5,390 nt of DNA from JABIBT01 sp964471565. Its GTDB lineage: Archaea > Nanobdellota > Nanobdellia > SCGC-AAA011-G17 > PNOQ01. The notes under the pieces are model-generated. The model had not been told where the DNA came from. It saw nothing but the letters and a program-made list of their open reading frames with translations, and did no database searches. Below, piece by piece: positions 1 through 5,345 of the stretch. The DNA lies in assembly GCA_964471565.1 (NCBI GenBank), contig CAYYFK010000027.1, positions 1 to 5,390 of the forward strand. Direction: 5' to 3'. A program made the position numbers and the translations under genes. Every line of letters starts with the position of its first letter. Position 1 is the stretch's first letter.

Positions 1-18
1 TCAAGTACACAAATAGCA

Positions 19-28
19 TTTATAAATA
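19..28 (+). promoter_or_regulatory. TATA box for the homing endonuclease gene
   Basis: The sequence TTTATAAATA is centred about 24-26 nt upstream of the ATG at 48. In archaea the TATA box centre lies roughly 26 nt before the transcription start, so the transcript should begin at or next to the A of the ATG. This predicts a leaderless mRNA. No Shine-Dalgarno sequence is present between box and ATG, which agrees. Confidence 0.6.
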
Positions 29-47
29 AAAAATACTAAATAAAATA

Positions 48-1286
48 ATGAAAACAGAAGAGATAACAAAATTATTGAAAGACAAAAAGGTGAATGATTT
101 AAACTTCCTAAACTTCTTTTGGGGGACAAATTTCTCAGATAAAGATAAAAAAATTCTAAAACTATTTCTAAAAACACATGAATTAAAAAATCAAAATCTA
201 CCAATAAGAAAAATCTCAAAAATTACAAACGTTCCAGAAAGCACAACTTCCAAATGGGCTTATGGATATTCAATACCCCACATAGCCCATTATCTAAAAT
301 ATTATTCCGAATTAAAACCAAATAAAAAGATTATATCAATCAATTCAACAAGAGGAGGAATACAAACTGGTCCATGGATAAAAGTCCCAGAGAAAATAAA
401 TAATTTCAAAGACATCAAAAAAGTATTATCTCAACTAAACCAAAAAAATATTGAAAAAGAATTTGGGTATATTCTTGGAATTATGGTTGGCGATGCATCA
501 AAACACGGTATAAAAAGAAAAAACAGAATTGCAAGGAGAATACAATTAAGGTTATCAACAAAATATGACACAAATATAAAAATGGGGAATCATGTTTCAA
601 ATTGTTTAAAATCATTAAACATTAGAATAAACAGAACAAAAAACTGCCCAAAAGGCAAAAGAAATCCAAATGATTTTTATGCATGGCATTCTCAATGTTC
701 ATCACTAATTGACTGGATGTTTAAAGCTTGCCTAGGCTTAAAAAATAGCGAATTGACAACTTATGAACCAATAAAAGCAAAATGGGTAATAAACTCTCCA
801 AACCACTTCAAAATATCATTTTTACAAGGAATTGCAGATAGTGACGGTTACATAGACATAACTCAGTGCAGAGCAGGAATTGTCACTAAACCAAACATAA
901 AAATACTAAAATCTATATTTGATTCCTTAAACATAAAATATTTTACTGGAAAACTACACAAAGGAAATTTAATGCAAATAAAAATAAGATTAGAGGATGC
1001 ATATTCTCTTCCATTGTTCAACCCAATCGTATGTTCCTATAGATATCAACTAATGAAAAAAGCAATAAAGGCCAATAAACTACATCATCATTGGCCAATT
1101 TGGCTCGGTAAAAAAGTAGATAACTACTTAAAACAAGACTTATCTTCAACAAAAATTATAAATAATATTTTGAACGAATATAATATAATAATCAGACAAG
1201 GAGGAATACAAAGAAGAAAACAAAAACTGAAGATGGAAAGAGAAAATCCAACAATCCTTGGCATCGAAAGTACAGCTCTAGATTAA
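48..1286 (+). CDS. LAGLIDADG homing endonuclease with N-terminal HTH, running in frame into kae1
   Basis: The predicted product has 412 residues and is probably a site-specific DNA endonuclease of the LAGLIDADG family. Residues about 36-85 look like a helix-turn-helix (IRKISKITNVPESTTSKW), as is common in free-standing archaeal homing enzymes. The first LAGLIDADG helix is ILGIMVGDA (142-150, acidic residue D149) and the second is LQGIADSDG (259-267, acidic residue D266). Two motifs in one chain imply a monomeric two-lobed enzyme. Both metal-binding acids are kept, so it may be active. Residues 396-412 are not endonuclease sequence: they are the first 15 residues of Kae1 (MERENPTILGIESTA) plus LD. 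The stop codon (TAA 1284-1286) lies inside the predicted 18-nt kae1 intron. The gene has no stop of its own before kae1, so the two are fused in frame. The start at 48 is chosen for its TATA box and leaderless spacing. No intein splice-site residues are visible. The target site is unknown. Confidence 0.85.
   Translation: MKTEEITKLLKDKKVNDLNFLNFFWGTNFSDKDKKILKLFLKTHELKNQNLPIRKISKITNVPESTTSKWAYGYSIPHIAHYLKYYSELKPNKKIISINSTRGGIQTGPWIKVPEKINNFKDIKKVLSQLNQKNIEKEFGYILGIMVGDASKHGIKRKNRIARRIQLRLSTKYDTNIKMGNHVSNCLKSLNIRINRTKNCPKGKRNPNDFYAWHSQCSSLIDWMFKACLGLKNSELTTYEPIKAKWVINSPNHFKISFLQGIADSDGYIDITQCRAGIVTKPNIKILKSIFDSLNIKYFTGKLHKGNLMQIKIRLEDAYSLPLFNPIVCSYRYQLMKKAIKANKLHHHWPIWLGKKVDNYLKQDLSSTKIINNILNEYNIIIRQGGIQRRKQKLKMERENPTILGIESTALD
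1177..1192 (+). promoter_or_regulatory. Possible TATA element for kae1
   Basis: An AT-only stretch, AATATAATATAATAAT, ends about 40 nt before the kae1 ATG at 1233. It would place transcription start near 1211 and give a short leader of about 22 nt. AT-rich DNA makes such stretches common, and kae1 could instead be read from the endonuclease promoter at 19-28. A GGAGG at 1200-1204 is too far from the ATG (28 nt) to act as its ribosome binding site. Confidence 0.25.
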
Positions 1287-2225
1287 TTCTGCTGAGATAC
1301 TTTTGGAATAGCCATAACAAAAGGACCTAATGTATTGTGCAATTTGAAAAAATCCTTCACAACAGAAAAGGGAGGAATAATTCCTATAGAAGCAGCAAAA
1401 CATCATGAAGAACACCGAGATGAACTATTAAAAGAAGCTTTAGAAGAAACAAAACTTAAACTAAAAGACATTGATTTTATAGCATATTCAGCAGGTCCAG
1501 GACTTGGTCCATGTTTAAGAGCAGGAAAAGAATTTGTAGAAGAATTAAAACTTCCTTTCATAGAAGTAAACCACTGCATTGCTCATCTAGAAGTAACCAA
1601 AATTGTAACCAAAGCAAAGGATCCAGTATTATTATACACTTCCGGAGCAAATACTCAAATAATCGCTTACGATGGAGGAAAATACAGAATCTTTGGAGAG
1701 ACTTTAGATCAAGGAGTAGGTAATTTTTTAGATTCTTTCGCAAGGTATATTGGTCTTGGATTTCCAGGGGGACCAAAAATATCAAAGTTAGCTGATAAGT
1801 CTAAAAACTACATAGAACTCCCTTACTCAGTAAAAGGTATGGACATATCATTTACGGGAATGTTAACAAAACTAAAACATCTTTACGATACAAAAAAATA
1901 CAAAACAGAAGACCTAGCTTATTCACTACAAGAAACAACTTTCGCAATGTTATTGGAAGTCGCAGAAAGAGCAATGGCACACTGCAACAAAAAAGAATTG
2001 GCTCTTGGTGGAGGAGTTGCTTGTAATGTTAGATTAAAAGAAATGTCTAAAATAATGTGCAAAGAAAGAGGAGCAAAATGTTTTATTCCAGAAAATGAAT
2101 TCTTAGTCGACAATGCAGCCATGATTGCACTAACTGGATACCTAATGTACAAAAAAGGAACTAAACCAAAAAAAACTAATCCTAAAATATATCCTTACCA
2201 AAGAACAGATCAAGTAACATTATGA
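1233..2225 (+). CDS. kae1: Kae1/OSGEP-family tRNA threonylcarbamoyltransferase (KEOPS), split by an 18-nt BHB intron: join(1233..1278,1297..2225)
   Basis: Kae1 is the catalytic subunit of KEOPS. It moves the threonylcarbamoyl group from threonylcarbamoyl-AMP to A37 of ANN-decoding tRNAs (t6A). Removing 1279-1296 gives 324 residues, the usual length of archaeal Kae1 without a fused Bud32 kinase. Visible motifs in spliced numbering are: GIESTAHTFGIAI (10-22); TTEKGGI; SAGPGLGP; metal ligands H108 and H112 in NHCIAHLE; SGANTQ (131-136; the family normally has SGGNTQ); GETLDQGVGN; GFPGGPK; the GGGVACN loop (253-259); third metal ligand D287 in DNAAMIA; and the C-terminal RTDQV. The ATG at 1233 gives the normal N-terminus. 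No Shine-Dalgarno is seen. Without splicing only 15 family residues are read before TAA; a TTG at 1335 would lack the first strand of the ASKHA fold and is unlikely to be functional. The remainder is intact, so this is not a decaying pseudogene. The gene converges on the epimerase gene with a 16-bp overlap. Bud32, Cgi121 and Pcc1 are not in the window. Confidence 0.93.
1264..1306 (+). other. Bulge-helix-bulge (hBHBh') splicing motif in kae1 pre-mRNA
   Basis: The outer exon-exon helix pairs 1264-1272 with 1298-1306: nine pairs, including AAAGTA against TACTTT, with two G-U wobbles. It continues on the 5' strand into a 4-bp central helix, CAGC (1273-1276) with GCTG (1291-1294). The 5' bulge is TCT (1277-1279). 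The inner stem is AGA (1280-1282) with TCT (1288-1290), closed by the 5-nt loop TTAAT. The 3' bulge is AGA (1295-1297). Two 3-nt bulges on opposite strands separated by 4 bp is exactly the substrate geometry of the archaeal tRNA-splicing endonuclease. All pairings were read directly from the sequence. Confidence 0.9.
1279..1296 (+). other. 18-nt archaeal pre-mRNA intron in kae1
   Basis: The predicted intron is TAGATTAATTCTGCTGAG. EndA cuts BHB bulges between the second and third base, here after C1278 and after G1296. Joining C1278 to A1297 makes the codon CAT, so the protein reads GIESTA-H-TFGIAI, matching the GIEGTAHT-type motif of euryarchaeal Kae1. The intron is a multiple of three but carries two stops in the exon frame (TAA 1284-1286 and TGA 1293-1295), so splicing is required for full-length Kae1. 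The size is within the range known for small archaeal tRNA introns. mRNA introns of this type are well known for cbf5 in crenarchaea; I am not aware of a described case in kae1. Splicing itself is inferred, not observed. Confidence 0.88.
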
Positions 2226-3172
2226 TACATTTTGTACCACTCAACAAAATTACCTATTCCTTCTTCTATTTCAACTTTTGGAGAAAACCCCAACTTCCCA
2301 GCTGAACAAGAAATATCGGCAGAGGATTCAGGAACATCTCCTTGTTGAAGTGGCATAAGATTTTTTTCCGCTTTCTTTCCAAGTTTATTTTCAATACATT
2401 CAATAAAATGATTCAATTCAACAGTTTTAGAATTACCTAGGTTAAAAATTTCATAAGGATATTCTTTGTCTAATGATTTCAAAACTCCATCAGCTATATC
2501 TCCAACATATGTAAAATCTCTTTTCATCTTTCCAAAATTATACACATCAATAGGCTTTCCATCCAAAATAGCTTTAGTAAACAAAAACAAAGCCATATCC
2601 GGTCTGCCCCACGGACCATAAACAGTAAAAAATCTCAATCCAGTCATATTAATTCCAAATAAATGGTGATAAACATAAGCCTTTAATTCATTTGATTTTT
2701 TTGTAGCGGCATACAAACTAATTGGATTATCCACATTGTGTTTAACCGATGAAGGCTTTTCTTTATTTCCACCATAAACTGAAGATGAAGAAGCATATAC
2801 AACTGTTTTCACTTTATGTTTTTTAGCCATTTCAAACATAACTGCCGTGCCATCAATATTATTCTTTAAATAAGTAAATGGCTGTTCAATACTATGTCTC
2901 ACGCCAGCTTGAGCTCCAAGGTGACAGATTTTATCCACCGAACTCCTAGAAAATATTTCGTCCATCCCTTCAAAATCTGAAAAATCTTGCTTGTAAAATT
3001 TAAAATTCTTTTCATTAACAAAAAAATGATCTAATCTTGCTTTCTTTAAATTAACATCATAATAATCATTAAGATTATCAACGCCAATAACTGAATCTCC
3101 CCTTTGTAGAAGCGCCTTGGCAACATGACTTCCAATGAAACCGGCCACTCCAGTAACTAAAATATTAGTCAT
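2210..3172 (-). CDS. NAD-dependent sugar-nucleotide epimerase, UDP-glucuronate 4-epimerase-like (extended SDR)
   Basis: The 320-residue product is a full-length extended short-chain dehydrogenase/reductase. The Rossmann NAD-binding motif is GVAGFIG (8-14). The active site has the serine region ASSSSVYG (127-134) and YxxxK with Y154 and K158. The segment DNLNDYYDVNLKKARL (32-47) is typical of the UDP-glucuronate 4-epimerase group (CapI/LspL/GAE). RFFTVYGPWGRPDMA (180-194), KRDFTYVGDI (217-226) and GDVPESSADI (278-287) also match that family. It would interconvert UDP-glucuronate and UDP-galacturonate, or a related pair, in the cytoplasm for surface polysaccharide or protein glycosylation. The exact substrate cannot be fixed from sequence; UDP-glucose 4-epimerase is the main alternative. 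The ATG at 3172 sits about 26 nt from a TATA-like box, suggesting a leaderless transcript. Its last 16 bp overlap the 3' end of convergent kae1. No other sugar gene is in the window. Confidence 0.9.
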   Translation of the reverse strand: MTNILVTGVAGFIGSHVAKALLQRGDSVIGVDNLNDYYDVNLKKARLDHFFVNEKNFKFYKQDFSDFEGMDEIFSRSSVDKICHLGAQAGVRHSIEQPFTYLKNNIDGTAVMFEMAKKHKVKTVVYASSSSVYGGNKEKPSSVKHNVDNPISLYAATKKSNELKAYVYHHLFGINMTGLRFFTVYGPWGRPDMALFLFTKAILDGKPIDVYNFGKMKRDFTYVGDIADGVLKSLDKEYPYEIFNLGNSKTVELNHFIECIENKLGKKAEKNLMPLQQGDVPESSADISCSAGKLGFSPKVEIEEGIGNFVEWYKMYHNVT

Positions 3173-3195
3173 TAATCAAGAGAATAAGTATACTC

Positions 3196-3205
3196 TTTTT
3201 AAAAC
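3196..3205 (-). promoter_or_regulatory. Probable TATA box for the epimerase gene
   Basis: On the minus strand this reads GTTTTAAAAA, centred about 28 nt before the ATG at 3172. The predicted transcription start is about 3174, so the mRNA would be leaderless or nearly so. No Shine-Dalgarno is seen in front of the ATG. The box lies in the 48-bp gap (3173-3220) downstream of the secretion-ATPase-like gene. Confidence 0.45.
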
Positions 3206-3220
3206 TAATGAAATTAAAAT

Positions 3221-4009
3221 CTAATAACTCTGTTTTAACCTAATCATTTCGAAATTTGGTTCTATAAAATCAGTTCCATAATTAGCATGTACTCTAAATC
3301 CTTCATATACTCTAGCATCCAAAAGTGGCTCATCTCCAGAAATACTAACTCCTGCATCTTCAGCAAGTTTTTTCAATATCTTATTAACATCTTTAGATTT
3401 ATTAAATTTTAAACCAGTTGGCAGGTTTTTTCTAAACTTATGGTCCACTTTTAAAACAAAATCAAAACAAGTAATTCTAAGGATATCTTTATCTGCAATT
3501 AATGAATCAATCAGTCCATACTTCTTCTCGTATCCTTTTTCTATAGGCCTATAATAAAAAACTCCTTCCTTTTGATAGATTCTTTTTTTCAAAGGAGAAA
3601 GGTCCATTTTTTTCCGATCATGAATAACTACTTTCGGTTTAACTTTTGGAGCAACAGGTTTCTTTATTTTTGACGGTAAGTAAGGCAACCTTTTCTCAAC
3701 AACCTCTGGAGCATTAACTTTCAAAACAGAACGATCATAATAGTTGGGATGTGTTACAGGTTTTTCATATTTTATTGGTTCTGGGAAAACTTCAGAAAAA
3801 TCTACCACATCTTTCTTGATTTTTTTCTTAATCATAACTTGAATAGGAATCTTTAAACTAGTTGGATGTTGCCTCATAGAAACCATCCCAACCTCATTAA
3901 TAAAACTCTTCAAAAAATTAACTCTTTCATCTCGGATATTATGTTTACGAATGGGTTTAACATTACTTATGTGAGATTCATACATAAAAAAAGTTTTTTT
4001 AGATTCCAT
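3221..4009 (-). CDS. Stand-alone N-terminal domain of a type II/IV secretion (FlaI/TadA/GspE-like) ATPase, motor domain absent
   Basis: The 262-residue protein has no signal peptide or membrane segment. Residues 1-135 are unrecognised, lysine-rich, with a proline/lysine linker (about 112-127, PSKIKKPVAPKVKPK). Residues about 151-258 resemble the N-terminal domain of archaellum, pilus and Tad secretion ATPases: YYRPIEKGYEKKYGLIDSL, then a stretch like DPEIEEI (here DKDILRITC), a Lys/Arg segment, SISGDEPLLDARV (222-234), GFRVHA (237-242) and FEMIRL (253-258), which corresponds to the FTIR strand ending this domain. The chain stops four residues later. No Walker A, Walker B or Asp/His boxes follow, and reading past the TAG gives only a short non-homologous tail, so this is not a simple nonsense mutation of a full ATPase. 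The ATG overlaps the stop of the coiled-coil gene (TAATG), implying translational coupling. It may bind or regulate a full ATPase encoded elsewhere (inference). The family match is by eye. Confidence 0.6.
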   Translation of the reverse strand: MESKKTFFMYESHISNVKPIRKHNIRDERVNFLKSFINEVGMVSMRQHPTSLKIPIQVMIKKKIKKDVVDFSEVFPEPIKYEKPVTHPNYYDRSVLKVNAPEVVEKRLPYLPSKIKKPVAPKVKPKVVIHDRKKMDLSPLKKRIYQKEGVFYYRPIEKGYEKKYGLIDSLIADKDILRITCFDFVLKVDHKFRKNLPTGLKFNKSKDVNKILKKLAEDAGVSISGDEPLLDARVYEGFRVHANYGTDFIEPNFEMIRLKQSY

Positions 4010-4311
4010 TATAATTTAGGTATTGGACTTGCATTAACTCTTGGAGGATTTTTCCTCATCTTTTCTTCCATTATAATCAACCCTCTAGCTAACTGCTTAT
4101 TCTGCTCAATTAATTCATTTATTTTATTATTAAGTTTATTGGCATGCTCAGAATTACCAGAAGATATGTTCTTTGAAGCCTCCTCAAACAAAGAAACCAA
4201 CTTATCAATTCGTTTAACCAGATTATTATTTGATTCAACTAAATTAATAGACAATTTTTGTAATTGTAAACTACTCGAAATTAACTTGTTTATTTTAGAA
4301 TCTACCACCAT
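4009..4311 (-). CDS. Small coiled-coil protein of unknown function
   Basis: The product has about 100 residues and I do not recognise a family. Residues 4-85 are almost continuous predicted helix with heptad-like spacing of Leu/Ile (I7, L10, I11, L15, L20, L24, L31, I35, L38, L41, then L60, I64, L67, L74), broken around 48-58 by an Asn/Ser/Gly stretch. That suggests two coiled-coil segments and probable oligomer formation. The tail (88-100) is basic and proline-containing. No membrane segment or cysteines. A strong GAGGTGAT Shine-Dalgarno (4312-4320) directly abuts the ATG at 4311; the GTG at 4308 would have more usual spacing, giving a product one residue shorter. It follows tfb by 38 bp and its stop overlaps the ATG of the next gene by one base, so these two products are likely made together. 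A partner role for the ATPase-like protein is inference from coupling only. Confidence 0.8.
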   Translation of the reverse strand: MVVDSKINKLISSSLQLQKLSINLVESNNNLVKRIDKLVSLFEEASKNISSGNSEHANKLNNKINELIEQNKQLARGLIIMEEKMRKNPPRVNASPIPKL

Positions 4312-4320
4312 ATCACCTCT
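4312..4320 (-). promoter_or_regulatory. Shine-Dalgarno of the coiled-coil gene
   Basis: The minus strand reads AGAGGTGAT immediately before the ATG at 4311. The match to the archaeal consensus GGAGGTGAT is strong, but spacing to the ATG is unusually short (four bases after GAGG). The next codon, GTG at 4308, has about seven bases, so the true start could be GTG. Confidence 0.65.
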
Positions 4321-4338
4321 ATTAGATTTGTTCTATTA

Positions 4339-4348
4339 CTATAAAAAC
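4339..4348 (-). promoter_or_regulatory. Possible TATA box, or T-rich terminator of tfb, in the tfb/coiled-coil gap
   Basis: The minus strand reads GTTTTTATAG just after the tfb stop (4350). As a TATA-like box it would start transcription near 4317, inside the Shine-Dalgarno of the next gene, which is a poor fit. As a run of five T on the transcribed strand it could equally be an archaeal U-tract terminator for tfb. The 38-bp gap does not decide whether tfb and the coiled-coil gene share a transcript. Confidence 0.25.
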
Positions 4349-4349
4349 T

Positions 4350-5279
4350 TTACTCTACCTCTTCTAATTTAATTTTTTTCTTGACTTCTTCTTCCAAGTC
4401 TAGCTCTTTCAATAATTCCTTGTATCTGTTTCTAATTGTAACCTCTGTAACTCCTGCAACATCTGCAACTTCTCTTTGCGTTCTTTTTTCATTATTCATC
4501 AAGGCAGCAACATACAAACTAGCCGCAGCTATTCCTGTTGGTCCCCTTCCAGATGTTAATTCAGCAGCTTGTGCCATCTCTAATATTTCAACAGCTTTAC
4601 TTTGTGTTTCTGCACTTAATTTCAAAGCACTAGAAAATCTTGGAATATAATCAATCGGGTTACTTGGTAAAATTCTTATTCCCAATTCCCTTGTAATAAA
4701 TCTATATGTTCTACCTATTTCTTTTTTATCTATTCCAGAAGCATCTGCTAATTCGTCCAAAGTTCTAGGGATTTCATGTCTCCTACATGCAGCATATAAT
4801 GCTCCAGCAACTACAGACTCCATACTTCTTCCCCTAACTAGTCCTCTCTGAACTGCATTCCTATAAATAGTAGAAGCATCTTCAACAACTGAGTTTGGTA
4901 ACTTTAAATATGAAGAAACTCTCTTCAGTTCCGCCAAAGCTAACTTCAAATTTCTTTCTATTGCAGTAGAAATTCTATGTTGCCATTTTTGTAATCTAGA
5001 AAATCTTTGTTTAGATTTGCCAGATAATTTGAAAATATCAGAACCGCTCCCTATACTTGTACCTAAACCTTGATCAAATTTAGTTGATGTTAGTGGTGCA
5101 CCCGTTCTTCTTCTCTTAGCAGCCTGATCAGAATCAAATTCTCGCCATTCATGACCAAAATCAATCATTTTTTCTTCAATAACTAAGCCACAATCCTTAC
5201 AAATAATCTCTCCACGCTCATCTTTAAAAATTAGGTTTATACTTCCACATTCGGGACATTTTTTAACATAATTAGCCAT
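4350..5279 (-). CDS. tfb: Transcription initiation factor TFB
   Basis: This is the archaeal homologue of TFIIB. It binds the TBP-TATA complex and the BRE and recruits RNA polymerase. The product has 309 residues, normal for the family. The N-terminal zinc ribbon uses C8, C11, C27 and C30 (CPEC and CKDC). The B-finger/linker region follows (about 41-80, with AKRRRTGAPLT). Cyclin-like repeat 1 covers about 108-200 and repeat 2 about 206-298; repeat 2 contains the BRE-reading helix-turn-helix (TQREVADVAGVTEVTIRNRY, 267-286). The tail is acidic/basic mixed. The start is set at ATG 5279 rather than an upstream TTG at 5300, because GGTGGTGA lies about seven bases before the ATG and the zinc ribbon then begins at the usual distance. 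All key residues are present and nothing suggests divergence or decay. Whether other TFB copies exist cannot be seen. Confidence 0.97.
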   Translation of the reverse strand: MANYVKKCPECGSINLIFKDERGEIICKDCGLVIEEKMIDFGHEWREFDSDQAAKRRRTGAPLTSTKFDQGLGTSIGSGSDIFKLSGKSKQRFSRLQKWQHRISTAIERNLKLALAELKRVSSYLKLPNSVVEDASTIYRNAVQRGLVRGRSMESVVAGALYAACRRHEIPRTLDELADASGIDKKEIGRTYRFITRELGIRILPSNPIDYIPRFSSALKLSAETQSKAVEILEMAQAAELTSGRGPTGIAAASLYVAALMNNEKRTQREVADVAGVTEVTIRNRYKELLKELDLEEEVKKKIKLEEVE

Positions 5280-5286
5280 TTTGTTT

Positions 5287-5294
5287 TCACCACC
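5287..5294 (-). promoter_or_regulatory. Shine-Dalgarno that sets the tfb start
   Basis: The minus strand reads GGTGGTGA seven bases before the ATG at 5279. Its GGTGA core matches the archaeal anti-Shine-Dalgarno. It would fall inside the coding region if translation began at the upstream TTG (5300), which argues for the ATG. Confidence 0.7.
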
Positions 5295-5312
5295 AATCAA
5301 AGGCGTAACAAA

Positions 5313-5322
5313 GTTTATATAG
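5313..5322 (-). promoter_or_regulatory. TATA box of tfb
   Basis: The minus strand reads CTATATAAAC, centred near 5318. Transcription would start near 5292-5294, just in front of or at the Shine-Dalgarno, leaving a leader of about 13-15 nt before the ATG at 5279. Confidence 0.6.
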
Positions 5323-5337
5323 AAATCTCAACATCCA

Positions 5338-5345
5338 TTTATAAA
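5338..5345 (+). promoter_or_regulatory. Palindromic TATA element, possibly a divergent promoter
   Basis: TTTATAAA reads the same on both strands. On the plus strand it would start a transcript near 5367, leaving the window rightwards. A GTG at 5359 opens a frame to the window edge but lies slightly upstream of that start, so no gene is called. On the minus strand it would start inside the better-placed tfb box. The rest of 5301-5390 shows no gene. Confidence 0.3.

Noticed and set aside
1..219. Minus-strand hydrophobic open frame opposite the endonuclease start
   Set aside because: It is a shadow of the AT-rich plus-strand gene, with low-complexity Phe/Leu composition and no promoter or ribosome site.
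48..1286. The endonuclease as an intein inside Kae1
   Set aside because: There is no N-terminal Kae1 sequence before it, no Cys/Ser at a splice start, and no His-Asn before the Kae1 part. Kae1 has its own complete N-terminus from 1233.
1272..1301. Removal of 15 nt between the AGAT direct repeats (1280-1283 and 1295-1298) as a tandem-type insertion
   Set aside because: It would also keep the frame, but gives GIESTALDTFG, one residue too long for the family and without the conserved His. The 18-nt BHB cut fits the family alignment exactly.
1233..1334. kae1 as a pseudogene or frameshifted gene, or with a true start at TTG 1335
   Set aside because: The frame is the same on both sides of the stops. 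The upstream residues (GILGIESTA-type N-terminus) are clearly Kae1, the rest of the gene is intact, and the exact 18-nt removal predicted by the BHB fold restores the conserved motif. A TTG start would drop a core strand of the fold.
3866..4372. Plus-strand open frame opposite the coiled-coil and ATPase-like genes
   Set aside because: It spans two coupled minus-strand genes with good start signals. Its composition is what the reverse complement of lysine- and glutamate-rich coding gives.
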